From the NCBI RefSeq assembly GCF_013201975.1, contig NZ_CP053845.1:1974195-2038194 (forward strand): 64,000 nt of DNA, read 5' to 3'. Source of the stretch: Campylobacter sp. CCUG 57310. Lineage in GTDB: Bacteria; Campylobacterota; Campylobacteria; Campylobacterales; Campylobacteraceae. Of the stretch, positions 34,764 through 46,821 are shown piece by piece. Made by a program: the position numbers and the translations under genes. Every line of letters starts with the position of its first letter. The first letter of the stretch is position 1. The notes beneath the pieces are model-generated. The model did not search any database, was not told where the DNA came from, and saw only the letters and a program-made list of their open reading frames with translations.

Positions 34764-35158
34764 TGTCATTTAAACACTTTGATCTATGTATAGGAGAGGC
34801 TTTAGAACAGCTTCAAAGCGCAATGGCGGAGGTTGTTAAATTTAAAGGCGAGATTAAAAATTCAAAAGAAATTCTAACTAAAACATCAGATGCCATGCTT
34901 GAAATTTGGGCGGCTAGAGATATATTTTATGCGGATAATCCCGAATGCAAACGCGACTTTAAAAGAGAATTTGAAGAAGACAAAAAGCGATACGAAGAGC
35001 TAAGCGAAATTCAAAACAGAGCTGTTAAACTCGAAGAAGAGAGTAAATTTAAAGAAGCTTCCGAAATTTACAAAGAGCTTTTGGAAATTTCAAAATACGG
35101 CTTTTTCAAACTCGTAGCGCAAGCGGGAATTTATCGCTGCAATCAAGATAAAATTTAA
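34763..35158 (+). CDS. Hypothetical helical protein, partner of twin-CX3C peptide
   Basis: This 131-residue cytoplasmic helical protein has no signal peptide. The N-terminal half is a long coiled helix (ALEQLQSAMAEVVKFKGEIK). The C-terminal half reads as a TPR-like pair of helices (KLEEESKFKEASEIYKELLE) and ends with FFKLVAQAGIYRCN. The start ATG 34763 overlaps the stop of the peptide gene; a TTG one codon earlier is also open. The same C-terminal pattern appears twice in the protein at 35601, so the two are related. The family is not recognised and the function is unknown. Confidence 0.65.
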   Translation: MSFKHFDLCIGEALEQLQSAMAEVVKFKGEIKNSKEILTKTSDAMLEIWAARDIFYADNPECKRDFKREFEEDKKRYEELSEIQNRAVKLEEESKFKEASEIYKELLEISKYGFFKLVAQAGIYRCNQDKI

Positions 35159-35233
35159 TGTCTTTTCAGAAATTGGCTTTGAATTTAAGCAAGTCTAAAA
35201 GACTTAATTAATTTTCATTACAAGGAGGAAATC

Positions 35234-35452
35234 ATGAGAAAATTACTCAGTATAGTTGCATTATGCCTACTTGTAACTGGCACAACACTCATTGCCAAAC
35301 AAAAGCAAATAAAACCAGTATCTGATTGCGAGAGAATAATGTGCGAAAATTATTGTACAGATATCGGAGTTGATCCTCCCAATATGAGAGGCTGCGTTGA
35401 AGACTGCTTAGCTCGCTCACTATCGGCAAAAGATGAATGCGGTCGCTTTTAG
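35234..35452 (+). CDS. Exported twin-CX3C small protein
   Basis: This 72-residue protein has a clean signal peptide (MRKLLSIVALCLLVTGTTLI, cleavage probable after LIAK or nearby). The mature part carries six cysteines: C-x4-C-x3-C in DCERIMCENYC, then C-x3-C in GCVEDC, and one near the C-terminus. The core CENYC...CVEDC parallels the two C-x3-C pairs of the peptide at 34544. A strong AAGGAGG ribosome site precedes it. It is followed by a perfect hairpin and then the larger partner gene. Likely periplasmic and disulfide-bonded; function unknown. Confidence 0.65.
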   Translation: MRKLLSIVALCLLVTGTTLIAKQKQIKPVSDCERIMCENYCTDIGVDPPNMRGCVEDCLARSLSAKDECGRF

Positions 35453-35469
35453 CTCTATTTTGCTCGTTA

Positions 35470-35495
35470 AGAGGGCTAAATTTATTTAGCCCTCT
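35470..35495. terminator. Perfect hairpin after twin-CX3C gene
   Basis: AGAGGGCTAAA (35470-35480) and TTTAGCCCTCT (35485-35495) form a perfect 11-bp stem with loop TTTA. It may terminate or attenuate transcription into the partner gene at 35601. No T-run follows. Confidence 0.6.
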
Positions 35496-35600
35496 ATGTG
35501 CTTTGGTTATATCTGCTGCTTAAATTTCTAAATTAAGTGGCAACTACGCTTTGTGGTTTTGCGTATAAAAGCTACGAATTTATACTTTAAAAGGATTAAA

Positions 35601-36419
35601 ATGAGTGAATTTGAAAAGATAAATTTATATCTTGAAGAGGTAAAAATACAAAACAATAAAGCCTCCAATAGACTATTTGACATAAACGACGATTTAAAAG
35701 ATGCTAGAGATACAATGACTTCATCGTTTTATGCCAATAATACGCTTAAGAAAATATACGAAATTTATCCCGAACTAAACGAAAGTATGAGTAAGGTGCT
35801 TGACGGAAGCGAGGAGGGGCTTGAAAGGTTTGAAAATTTGGGCTGGATATTAAAAGAAGCTGACGGATTGGAGCATAAAAATAGACTAAATACCGCTATA
35901 AAGCTTTACGAAGAGCTGCTTAGCAAAGCAGATGAAGGATACTTTAAACTCGCCGCACAAGCGGGAATTTACCGCTGCAACACCCAAAATCCGCAAATTC
36001 AAAACAAACCCTTTAAAGAGCCCTTAAAGCAAGCAAATTTGCATATAAACTGCGCTTTAAGCTATCTATACGAAATAATTTATATAATAGATGAAGTGCA
36101 AGAGAAAAATTTTAAATCCAAGCTACACGAATGCAAATCCAAGTCCAAACTACGCGAAGAAGTAAAAAAAGAAGTTGCTACTGCTGCGTTTTATCTAATT
36201 TCAGCCAAGCAAAAACTGGGCGAAAATATCTTGCAAGAAGGCTTATCCCAAGCTTTAAAGCAAGAGTATGACGAACTAATTAGCGCTCTTAAAAATGCTA
36301 GCGAGCTTGAAAAGAAAGGCGAGCTTAAAGAGGCAAGAGAATTTTACGCCAAAATTTCAAGCTCAAATTTACACTATTTTTCACTTCGTGGCGAAGCGGG
36401 TCTTTATCGCTGCGACTAA
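35601..36419 (+). CDS. Hypothetical helical protein with two repeated modules
   Basis: This 272-residue protein starts at ATG 35601 after AAAGGAT. It is built from two copies of the module seen at 34763: each has an N-terminal coiled region, then a TPR-like helix pair and a G-[IL]-Y-R-C ending (GYFKLAAQAGIYRCN near residue 130, and HYFSLRGEAGLYRCD at the C-terminus). No signal peptide or membrane span is seen. Duplication with the neighbouring gene, and each partner preceded by a twin-CX3C peptide, suggests a repeated cassette. The function is unknown; binding between partner and peptide is conceivable but they would be in different compartments. Confidence 0.65.
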   Translation: MSEFEKINLYLEEVKIQNNKASNRLFDINDDLKDARDTMTSSFYANNTLKKIYEIYPELNESMSKVLDGSEEGLERFENLGWILKEADGLEHKNRLNTAIKLYEELLSKADEGYFKLAAQAGIYRCNTQNPQIQNKPFKEPLKQANLHINCALSYLYEIIYIIDEVQEKNFKSKLHECKSKSKLREEVKKEVATAAFYLISAKQKLGENILQEGLSQALKQEYDELISALKNASELEKKGELKEAREFYAKISSSNLHYFSLRGEAGLYRCD

Positions 36420-36487
36420 GACAAAAATACTAAATAAATTTTTATAATTTCCTATTATACAACCCTATGCAAATAACTCTAGGGCTT

Positions 36488-36517
36488 AATTTAAAAGCCT
36501 TTAAAGGCTTTTAAATT
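36488..36517. terminator. 30-bp perfect palindrome
   Basis: AATTTAAAAGCCTTT (36488-36502) is followed directly by its exact reverse complement (36503-36517). It lies between the helical protein gene and nrdB and ends with a T-rich stretch. Probably a terminator; an operator for the nrdB promoter is the alternative. Confidence 0.55.
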
Positions 36518-36568
36518 TTATCTTAGATAAAATCTTTATCACAACTTAATTCAGATGAAAGATAAACC

Positions 36569-37591
36569 ATGGAAAGAAAAAGAATTTACAACCCGAGTTC
36601 AGATGAAACGCTAACCGACAGGCGCGTTTTTAACGGTAATCCGCACGGAATTTTAAATTTCACCAAAGCCAAATACCAATGGGCGCTTAAGCTTTGGGAT
36701 CTGATGGAAGCTAATACTTGGTTTCCAAAAGAGGTCGATACAACCGATGACGTGCGCGACTACACATACAACCTAACCGAAGCCGAAAAGCGCATGTATG
36801 ATCTGGTTTGGAGCCAGCTTATCTCGATGGACAGCTTTCAGACAAACAACCTCGCAGACAACATCAACCCATATATCACGGCTCCTGAAATCAACGCGTG
36901 TCTAGCGCGCCAAGCGTATGAGGAGGCAAACCACTCTAAATCTTACGCTGTTATGGTTGAAGCGATTTGCGATAATACCGATCTTATCTACGAGATGGAA
37001 AAGCACGATGATGTATTGCGCGAGAAAAACGACTACATCTCAAGCGTATACGAAGAGCTTGCGGGAGAGGTTACCGATGAAAAGCTCTTGCTTGCGATGG
37101 TGGCAAATCAAATTTTAGAAGGAATTTATTTTTACAGCGGATTTATGGCGATTTATGCATTGGCTCGTGCGGGCAAAATGCTTGGAAGCGCGCAGATGAT
37201 TAGATTTATTCAGCGCGACGAAATCACCCACCTGCTGCTCTTTCAAAACATGATAAATTCGGTTCGAAACGAGCGCCCGGATCTCTTTACGCCTGAAATC
37301 GAGGCTAAAATTTATGATATGTTCAAAAAAGCCGGTGAGCTTGAGATAAAGTGGGGTAAATACATCACTCAAAATCAGATAATGGGGCTAACGGGCGAGA
37401 TAATCGAAGAGTACATCCACTATCTAATCGATCAGCGCCTAGTAGCGATCAAGCTAAACAAAATTTACAACGCTTCACATCCGATAAAATGGGTTGATGA
37501 CTTTGCTAAATTTAACGATCAAAAGGCGAATTTCTTTGAAGGAAAAGTCACAAACTACTCAAAAGGAAGCTTGAGTTTTGACGATTTCTAA
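36569..37591 (+). CDS. nrdB: Class I ribonucleotide reductase beta subunit NrdB
   Basis: This 340-residue subunit carries the di-iron centre and tyrosyl radical that start ribonucleotide reduction in NrdA. Visible ligands and residues include D88 (SMDSFQ), E119 and H122 (EEANHSKSY), the radical-type Y126, E184 ([11 protein letters not shown]), and E218/H221 (RDEITHLL). The C-terminal tail ends SFDDF, the acidic end that docks into NrdA. Length and order of motifs are standard. No nrdA is in the window. The nitrilase gene overlaps its 3' end. Confidence 0.96.
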   Translation: MERKRIYNPSSDETLTDRRVFNGNPHGILNFTKAKYQWALKLWDLMEANTWFPKEVDTTDDVRDYTYNLTEAEKRMYDLVWSQLISMDSFQTNNLADNINPYITAPEINACLARQAYEEANHSKSYAVMVEAICDNTDLIYEMEKHDDVLREKNDYISSVYEELAGEVTDEKLLLAMVANQILEGIYFYSGFMAIYALARAGKMLGSAQMIRFIQRDEITHLLLFQNMINSVRNERPDLFTPEIEAKIYDMFKKAGELEIKWGKYITQNQIMGLTGEIIEEYIHYLIDQRLVAIKLNKIYNASHPIKWVDDFAKFNDQKANFFEGKVTNYSKGSLSFDDF

Positions 37592-38348
37592 CGAAATTTG
37601 TGAACTGAATTTAGTTCCCGTTACGCTTTTTGCAAAGGATTATGAAGGCAGACTGAAAGAATTGGCAAATTTTATTAAAAACACGCCTTCAAATTCGCTC
37701 ATTTTAGCTAGTGAGCTTTGTATAAGCGGATATGATTTTGACGGTCTTTTAAAGAGTAAAAACGATACAAGCATGCTTGATAAGCTTGATAGCGAGCTTG
37801 TAAAAAAGCTTAAAGAAGCGCTTGAGGCGGATAAATTTCTTGGCTTTACGCACTTAACAAGCTTCAAGCACGAAGACGAGGCTAAAAAACAAAGTCAAAA
37901 AAGCCAACAAAGAACTAAAATTTATAACGAATTCTTGCTTTTAAATTCGGCTGAAATTTTTCACAAACAAGCCAAACACAAGCTGTTTAAGCCGAATTTA
38001 GAAGATGAAAAATTTGACGCAGGAGGTGAAGATGGCATAAGAATTTTTGAGTTTTACAATATAAAGATAGGTGTTTTAATCTGCTTTGAACTTAGATTTG
38101 CGGAATTTTGGGTAAAGTTACAAGAGTGTGACATAATCTTAGCGCCCGCAATGTGGGGAAAAGCCAGAGAAGAAGCTTATATGACGCTTTGTAAGGCTTT
38201 AGCAATAGTTAATAATTGCTTTGTTGTGGCATCAAGCTCGCTTGATTTGGAATTTAGCGGAGTATTTTTGCCAAGCGGTGAGTTCAAAAAAGAGGTGAAA
38301 TTTGATAAAAACCTCATCGTAAAAGCTAGGCAAAGCATAGGAAAATAG
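37578..38348 (+). CDS. Nitrilase-superfamily carbon-nitrogen hydrolase
   Basis: This 256-residue amidohydrolase has the Glu-Lys-Cys triad: E46 in [12 protein letters not shown], a lysine in [14 protein letters not shown] (about 133-138) and C169 in [15 protein letters not shown]. The start is TTG 37578, overlapping the nrdB end; no better ATG precedes the first strand. The substrate is undetermined. The downstream pcm gene begins 9 bp later, so nrdB, this gene and pcm form an operon. Confidence 0.85.
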   Translation: MTISNEICELNLVPVTLFAKDYEGRLKELANFIKNTPSNSLILASELCISGYDFDGLLKSKNDTSMLDKLDSELVKKLKEALEADKFLGFTHLTSFKHEDEAKKQSQKSQQRTKIYNEFLLLNSAEIFHKQAKHKLFKPNLEDEKFDAGGEDGIRIFEFYNIKIGVLICFELRFAEFWVKLQECDIILAPAMWGKAREEAYMTLCKALAIVNNCFVVASSSLDLEFSGVFLPSGEFKKEVKFDKNLIVKARQSIGK

Positions 38349-38356
38349 GTAAAAAT

Positions 38357-38989
38357 ATGACTGGATTAGAAATTTCAAAATGTACTATTATGGCTGACGA
38401 GATAGCTGACGAGCTGATATTGTCGCCGGAACTTTATAAAGCACTAAGGCAAACTCCAAGAGGGGTCTTTGCTCCGGTCAGCACGCACGCTTATAAACTT
38501 GATGCGCAGCCCATAAGCGGCAATCAGTGGATAAGCTCGCCATTAACGGTTGCCAAGATGACTTTGGCGCTTGAGGCGGACGGTGTTGATAATGTGCTTG
38601 AGATAGGATGCGGAAGTGGGTATCAGGCTGCCATTTTGGCAAAGCTGGCTCACAGGGTTTTTAGCGTGGAGAGGATAGAAAAGCTTGCAACCGAAGCCAA
38701 AAAGAGGTTCGAAACTCTTAACATCAAAAACATCCACGTTAGATATGATGACGGCAACAACGGCTGGAAAAGCTATGCGCCGTATGATAGAATTTTGCTC
38801 TCGGCAGCAACTGAAAGCGTGCCGCAAAATTTGTTTAATCAACTTAAAAATGGCGGAATTTTGGTTGCTCCAATCAAAAAAGGAGATAAACAATACATCG
38901 TCAAATTTCAAAAAGACGACAATGGAAATATCCGCGAAACGAAGCTTGATGAGTGCATGTTTGTGCCGCTTTTAAAAGGCAGAGAGTAA
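38357..38989 (+). CDS. pcm: Protein-L-isoaspartate O-methyltransferase
   Basis: This 210-residue SAM enzyme repairs isoaspartyl damage in ageing proteins. Motif I VLEIGCGSGYQAAILAKL (about 80-97) and the preceding ISSPLTVAKMTLALE, together with VERIEKLATEAK and GGILVAPIKKGDKQYIV at the C-terminal side, mark the PCMT family. The first 25 residues include an extra LEISKCTIMADEIADELILS before the usual core, as in other Epsilonproteobacteria. It is last in the nrdB operon. Confidence 0.93.
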   Translation: MTGLEISKCTIMADEIADELILSPELYKALRQTPRGVFAPVSTHAYKLDAQPISGNQWISSPLTVAKMTLALEADGVDNVLEIGCGSGYQAAILAKLAHRVFSVERIEKLATEAKKRFETLNIKNIHVRYDDGNNGWKSYAPYDRILLSAATESVPQNLFNQLKNGGILVAPIKKGDKQYIVKFQKDDNGNIRETKLDECMFVPLLKGRE

Positions 38990-39042
38990 TATTAACAATA
39001 AAAGTGTATAGTTAATGCACAAATTTCCAACAAGGAGCTAAA

Positions 39043-39258
39043 ATGGCAACAGATCGCGAACTAATCAACTTCTCAGAAGAGCATGAGCTAAACTCAATAC
39101 TTGCAAAACACGGTAAATCCCAAAGTGCGGCTAACCGTAAAGTGCTTTGTGAGATCGGCAAAGAGTGCAAGGAAAAGCTTGGCAAAACTATCTTAAAACA
39201 AGAGGATCTTGACGGGTTCATCAAAAAGCATTTAGATCGCTTGGAAGATAAAAAATAG
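39043..39258 (+). CDS. Small conserved hypothetical protein
   Basis: This 71-residue charged helical protein (ELINFSEEHELNSILAKHGK, ending DLDGFIKKHLDRLEDKK) has two cysteines (LCEIGKECKEKL). A good ribosome site AAGGAG precedes ATG 39043. No domain is recognised. It is followed by a strong bidirectional terminator shared with the exported-protein cluster. Confidence 0.65.
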   Translation: MATDRELINFSEEHELNSILAKHGKSQSAANRKVLCEIGKECKEKLGKTILKQEDLDGFIKKHLDRLEDKK

Positions 39259-39269
39259 ATCTATTTTTT

Positions 39270-39291
39270 AAGCCCGAGATGTTTCGGGCTT
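39270..39291. terminator. Bidirectional terminator
   Basis: AAGCCCGA (39270-39277) pairs with TCGGGCTT (39284-39291), with T-runs on both strands, between convergent genes. Confidence 0.85.
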
Positions 39292-39300
39292 TTATCAAAT

Positions 39301-39699
39301 TTACTTTTTACAGTCGCTTGACCTAAATTCAAACTCTCCAAACACATTTCCGTTAAACCTATAGCTCCAAATAACGCTATTTGTATAGTCTTGAATATCC
39401 GATAACGTAGTGCAATAAAAATTTTTGATAATATTTCTTTGCACGTCAAAAAATAGCTTCTTTTTAGCATCGTCAAATTTCGATAGCTTAATGTTGTCTA
39501 TGTCGTTTAACTCATAGGTGTATTTGAGAGTTCCGTCTTTACACTCTATTTTTGTTAAAGTAGTTATAGGATCCATTCTCATCGGAAGATTTTTGCCAGT
39601 CCCTGTCACTATGCCTTTTACTACTGCATTGTCACAAGAGGCGGCAAATGCGCTTGTTACAAAAGCCGCTAAAAATAGTGTTAAAGTTAAATTTTTCAT
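39301..39699 (-). CDS. Exported four-cysteine protein, paralogue C
   Basis: This 132-residue protein has a signal peptide MKNLTLTLFLAAFVTSAFAA; the likely start is ATG 39699 with GAGG just upstream. The mature part has four cysteines at SCDNAV, IECKDG, FYCTT and SDCKK, and YTNSVIWSYRFNG near the end. These features and spacing recur in the two genes upstream (39714 and 40142), so all three are tandem paralogues. Two disulfides in the periplasm are likely. The family is not recognised. Confidence 0.65.
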   Translation of the reverse strand: MKNLTLTLFLAAFVTSAFAASCDNAVVKGIVTGTGKNLPMRMDPITTLTKIECKDGTLKYTYELNDIDNIKLSKFDDAKKKLFFDVQRNIIKNFYCTTLSDIQDYTNSVIWSYRFNGNVFGEFEFRSSDCKK

Positions 39700-39713
39700 C
39701 TTACCTCTTAAAT

Positions 39714-40115
39714 TTATTTTGTACAATCGCTTGGTTTAAACTCAAATTCGGCAAAAAGCTTGCCATTAGCGTCGATATATGACCAGATAATGCTGTTTGT
39801 GTACCGGTGAAGCTCAACCAAACTTGTGCAGTATAGCTCTTTGAGTATATTGCTTTGGACGTTTTTAAAAACTTCATTTTCAGTATCACTAAATTTAGAT
39901 ACCTCAAGATCTTTCGCGTCATTCATCTCATAGACATACTTCAAGCCGCCATTTACACACTCTGCGCGTAACATAGTAGTTATCTCGTCCACTCGCTGAG
40001 GAACTTTTGAGTTTAGTCCGGAGACTATCCCGCTTAAAACCGCATCATCACAAGAAGCCGCATTAACACTTACACCAAGCATAGCTACAAGCAGTGCCAA
40101 ACCAAATTTTCTCAT
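39714..40115 (-). CDS. Exported four-cysteine protein, paralogue B
   Basis: This 133-residue protein starts at ATG 40115 with signal peptide MRKFGLALLVAMLGVSVNAA. Cysteines sit at SCDDAV, AECVNG, LYCTSL and SDCTK. YTNSIIWSYIDANGKLFAEF matches the C-terminal segment of paralogue C, and the C-terminal F[EG]F..SDC is shared. It lies 26 bp upstream of paralogue A's end and 14 bp before C. Periplasmic; unknown function. Confidence 0.65.
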   Translation of the reverse strand: MRKFGLALLVAMLGVSVNAASCDDAVLSGIVSGLNSKVPQRVDEITTMLRAECVNGGLKYVYEMNDAKDLEVSKFSDTENEVFKNVQSNILKELYCTSLVELHRYTNSIIWSYIDANGKLFAEFEFKPSDCTK

Positions 40116-40141
40116 CTCGTATCCTTTCAAATTTATCTTAT

Positions 40142-40558
40142 TTAGCGCACATACGACTTGCAATCTTTTGGCGTATAACCAAATTCTGCAAATTTTTTGC
40201 CGCCAAACTCATATACCCAAACAACTTTCTGCGTATAAGCATGAAGCCCTCTAAATGCGTTACAATAATTAACTCCAAGGATAGCGCTTTGCTTGTATTT
40301 GAAATTCTCGATATCCTCAGCCTTAAACTCTGAAATTTTGAAATTTGCGCTATCTTTTAGCTCATATTTATAAGCAAGCACGCCCTCTTTGCACTCAGCA
40401 CCCATAAGAGTTACGGAGTCATCTATCTTTTTGGGAGCATTTTTATTTAGCTCCAAAAGCATCTCTTTCATATCTTTACTATCGCACAACTTGCCATCGG
40501 CAAAAGCAAAATTTAGGCTAGAAAACGCTAAAAATACCGCTAAAACAGCTCTTTTCAT
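40142..40558 (-). CDS. Exported four-cysteine protein, paralogue A
   Basis: This 138-residue protein starts at ATG 40558 (MKRAVLAVFLAFSSLNFAFA signal peptide). It is the most diverged of the three: cysteines at LCDSKD, AECKEG, NYCNAF and KDCKSY, and YTQKVVWVYEFGGKKFAEFG at the equivalent position. It starts 8 bp after the recJ stop, so it is transcribed with pyrG-recJ. No paralogue has a recognised family. A duplicated exported protein behind housekeeping genes is unusual. Confidence 0.65.
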   Translation of the reverse strand: MKRAVLAVFLAFSSLNFAFADGKLCDSKDMKEMLLELNKNAPKKIDDSVTLMGAECKEGVLAYKYELKDSANFKISEFKAEDIENFKYKQSAILGVNYCNAFRGLHAYTQKVVWVYEFGGKKFAEFGYTPKDCKSYVR

Positions 40559-40566
40559 TTTCTGTC

Positions 40567-43810
<3,244 letters not shown>

Positions 43811-43948
43811 TTAATGGTTTAATTATAGCTTTTTAAATTTTATAAATGTATAAGAGCGTGTAAAAACTTAAATTTCGTTGCGGATGTTTTTTGAATTTGT
43901 AAATATAAAATAAATCCTTAAGCATTTTTGTTATAAACTCTAAGCATT

Positions 43949-44164
43949 ATGATTAAAAAACAGCTAAAAAATATATCCGATTTATACATGGACGGCTTTA
44001 AAAATATGAAAGTCGGCAAGAGCTTATGGCTAATAATTGCCATCAAACTCGTGATAATGTTTGGAATCTTAAAAGTATTCGTTTTTGATGAAAATTTAAA
44101 TACAAAATTTAAGAGCGATGAAGAGAAAACCAACTTCGTTATCTTAAATTTGACAAAGGAATAA
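43949..44164 (+). CDS. DUF4492 small membrane protein
   Basis: This 71-residue protein has one membrane span (SLWLIIAIKLVIMFGILKVF) flanked by lysines, and a C-terminal tail (SDEEKTNFVILNLTKE). It is 1 bp before cydA and shares its transcript. DUF4492 proteins are regularly encoded before cydA in Campylobacter-like bacteria and may help assemble the oxidase, but the role is unproven. Confidence 0.8.
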   Translation: MIKKQLKNISDLYMDGFKNMKVGKSLWLIIAIKLVIMFGILKVFVFDENLNTKFKSDEEKTNFVILNLTKE

Positions 44165-44165
44165 A

Positions 44166-45695
44166 ATGCAAGAGCTTGCATCGGTTGATTGGTCCAGAGC
44201 GCAGTTTGCACTGACTGCAATCTATCACTTTTTATTTGTTCCGCTAACGCTTGGGCTTAGCTTTATCATCGCTATTATGGAGACGATCTACGTAAAAACG
44301 GGAAGTGCTGAGTGGAAAAACATCACCAAATTTTGGCTTAAACTATTTGGTATAAATTTCGCCATCGGTGTAGCAACAGGTATCATCATGGAGTTTGAAT
44401 TCGGTACGAACTGGGCGAACTACAGCTGGTTTGTCGGCGACATATTCGGCGCTCCGCTTGCTATCGAGGGCTTACTTGCATTTTTCCTTGAAAGTACGTT
44501 TTTTGCGGTGATGTTTTTTGGCTGGGATAAGGTTAGTAAGAAATTTCACCTCATCTCAACATGGCTTGTAGCTATCGGCTCAAATTTAAGCGCACTTTGG
44601 ATTTTAATAGCTAACGGCTGGATGCAGTATCCTGTGGGGATGAAATTTAACCCCGACACCGCCAGAATGGAGATGCAAGACTTCTTTGCCGTTGCGCTAA
44701 GCCCTGTGGGTATCATCAAATTTCTTCATACGGTTACGAGCGGTTACGTGATATCCGCGCTTTTTGTTATCGGAATTTCGGCCTGGTTTATCATCAAAGG
44801 CAGACACCTTGTCATGGCCAAAAAAAGCATCATCGTGGGCGCAAGCTTCGGGCTTGTAACATGCCTATTTTTGATGTTTAGTGGCGATGAAAGCGCGTAT
44901 CAGGTTACAAAAACTCAGCCGATGAAGCTTGCTGCGATGGAAGGACTTTATGAAGGAGATACAAGGCAAGGTATCGTGATGGCGGGAATTTTAACGCCAA
45001 ACAAGCAGCCGGGAGACGGACAAAAGCCTTTTATTGTAGATTTTGAAGTGCCTTACATGCTCTCGCTTCTTGGCAAACGCGATATCAACGCATTTATCGC
45101 AGGCATTGACGATCTGGTGTTCGGAAACGAAAAACACGGCATAGAAAGCGTTGAAAGCAAAATGAAAAAGGGCAAAGTCGCCGTAGAAGCGCTAAGAGAG
45201 TATAAAGAAGCCAAAAAGGCGGGTGATAAAGAGGCTATGCAAATAGCGCAAAATAAGCTTGAAGCAAATATGAATTTCCTCGGATACGGTTACTTAGAAA
45301 AGCCGAACGATGCGGTTCCGCCCGTGGGCATTACATTTTACAGCTTTCACGTGATGGTAGCGCTTGGAAGCTATTTCTTGGTGCTATTTTTCGTAGTTAT
45401 GTATCTGTGTATGGCAAACAATATCGAAAATTTCAAAAAGCTGCTTTGGCTTTGCGTCTGGACGATCCCGCTTGGATACATCGCAGCCGAAGCCGGCTGG
45501 ATAGTAGCCGAAGTAGGGCGTCAGCCGTGGGCGATACAAGATCTCATGCCTGTGGGTATAGCCGCTACTAATTTAGGAAGCGTAAATGTCAAAATTTCAT
45601 TTGCGCTCTTTGCTCTGTTATTTACGGCGCTTTTGATAGCCGAGATAAAAATCATGCTTAGACAGATAAAGATAGGATTTGAAAACCATGCTTAG
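44166..45695 (+). CDS. cydA: Cytochrome bd-type oxidase subunit I
   Basis: This 509-residue haem-bearing subunit of the quinol oxidase has multiple membrane spans. VDWSRAQFALTAIYHFLFVP at the N-terminus has the haem-ligating histidine. GWMQYPVGMKFNPDTARMEM and the short quinol loop region about 240-290, then GEVGRQPW-like EVGRQPWAIQDLMPVG (about 447-462), are diagnostic. The short Q-loop matches the cyanide-insensitive (CioA) type common in Campylobacter; calling it CioA rather than CydA is open. It precedes subunit II with overlapping stop and start. Confidence 0.93.
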   Translation: MQELASVDWSRAQFALTAIYHFLFVPLTLGLSFIIAIMETIYVKTGSAEWKNITKFWLKLFGINFAIGVATGIIMEFEFGTNWANYSWFVGDIFGAPLAIEGLLAFFLESTFFAVMFFGWDKVSKKFHLISTWLVAIGSNLSALWILIANGWMQYPVGMKFNPDTARMEMQDFFAVALSPVGIIKFLHTVTSGYVISALFVIGISAWFIIKGRHLVMAKKSIIVGASFGLVTCLFLMFSGDESAYQVTKTQPMKLAAMEGLYEGDTRQGIVMAGILTPNKQPGDGQKPFIVDFEVPYMLSLLGKRDINAFIAGIDDLVFGNEKHGIESVESKMKKGKVAVEALREYKEAKKAGDKEAMQIAQNKLEANMNFLGYGYLEKPNDAVPPVGITFYSFHVMVALGSYFLVLFFVVMYLCMANNIENFKKLLWLCVWTIPLGYIAAEAGWIVAEVGRQPWAIQDLMPVGIAATNLGSVNVKISFALFALLFTALLIAEIKIMLRQIKIGFENHA

Positions 45696-46812
45696 TTTAT
45701 CGCACGAAATTTTACAAATTTACTGGTGGGCTATCGTTAGCCTGCTTGGCGGACTTTTGGTATTTATGATGTTCGTTCAAGGCGGTCAGACGCTGATTTT
45801 CGGCTTGCCAAAGAGCGAAATTCAAAAAGATATGATAGTAAATTCGGTCGGTCGAAAATGGGAGCTTACATTTACTACGCTTGTTATGTTCGGCGGGGCT
45901 TGCTTCGCGGCGTTTCCGCTATTTTACGCGACAAGTTTCGGTGGGGCTTACTGGGTTTGGCTTGCGATACTCTTTTGCTTCGTCATCCAAGCCGTAAGCT
46001 ACGAGTACCGCAAAAAGCCGGATAATTTTTTAGGAACAAGAACTTATGAAATTTTCCTTTTCATAAACGGCTCTCTTGGCGTTATACTTATCGGAATGGC
46101 GGTTAGCACGTTTTTTGCGGGAAGCGATTTTTTATTAAACGAGCAAAATTTCGTCCAGTGGCAAACGCCTTGGCGAGGTCTTGAAGCCCTTGGCAACATC
46201 ATGCTCTATCCGCTTGGAATCGCTATGTTTTTCCTTTCCAGAGTAGGTGGCGGGCTATACCTGATAAACAATATCGCAGATGATGAATTAAGAGCAAATT
46301 TAAGAAAATCGGTGCTTAAAAACACGGCTCTATTTTTACCGTTTTTCCTGATCTTTGCTATCTGGATTTTTACAAAAACGGGCTTTGAATACGATGCGCA
46401 AGGTGTGGTAAGCCTAGTCGGATTTAAATACGCAATGAATTTGATAAAACTTCCGTTTGTAACACTCATGATGCTGGTTGGCTTAGTGCTTGTTTTATAC
46501 GGAATTTATAAAGGGGCATTTACAAGCAGTATCTACGGCATAGTGCCTTTTGGCGCGGGAGTAGTGCTTGTGGTAACGGGGCTATTTTTGATTACCGGAC
46601 TTAACAACACGGCGTTTTATCCGTCGTTTTCAAATTTGCAAAGCTCGCTTACCATACAAAATGCAAGCTCAAGCCACTATACGCTTGGCGTGATGGCTTA
46701 TGTAAGCTTTTTAGTGCCGTTTGTGCTTGGATATATATTTGTGGTTTGGCGCGCGATGGATAGTCGCAAGATCACCCAAAACGAGATCAAAAACGATCAT
46801 CACGCATATTAA
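45688..46812 (+). CDS. cydB: Cytochrome bd-type oxidase subunit II
   Basis: This 374-residue partner of CydA has about eight or nine membrane spans. ATG 45688 overlaps the cydA stop. LQIYWWAIVSLLGGLLVFMM, then FVQGGQTLIFGLPKSE is the usual beginning, and the SVGRKWELTFTTLVMFGGAC block follows. The longer frame from 45679 is less likely. The small peptide gene begins 9 bp after its stop. Confidence 0.93.
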   Translation: MLSLSHEILQIYWWAIVSLLGGLLVFMMFVQGGQTLIFGLPKSEIQKDMIVNSVGRKWELTFTTLVMFGGACFAAFPLFYATSFGGAYWVWLAILFCFVIQAVSYEYRKKPDNFLGTRTYEIFLFINGSLGVILIGMAVSTFFAGSDFLLNEQNFVQWQTPWRGLEALGNIMLYPLGIAMFFLSRVGGGLYLINNIADDELRANLRKSVLKNTALFLPFFLIFAIWIFTKTGFEYDAQGVVSLVGFKYAMNLIKLPFVTLMMLVGLVLVLYGIYKGAFTSSIYGIVPFGAGVVLVVTGLFLITGLNNTAFYPSFSNLQSSLTIQNASSSHYTLGVMAYVSFLVPFVLGYIFVVWRAMDSRKITQNEIKNDHHAY

Positions 46813-46821
46813 GGAGCCTTG

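Noticed and set aside
37578..37591. Frameshift between nrdB and the nitrilase gene
   Set aside because: Both proteins are complete; the 14-bp overlap is normal operon packing with a TTG start.
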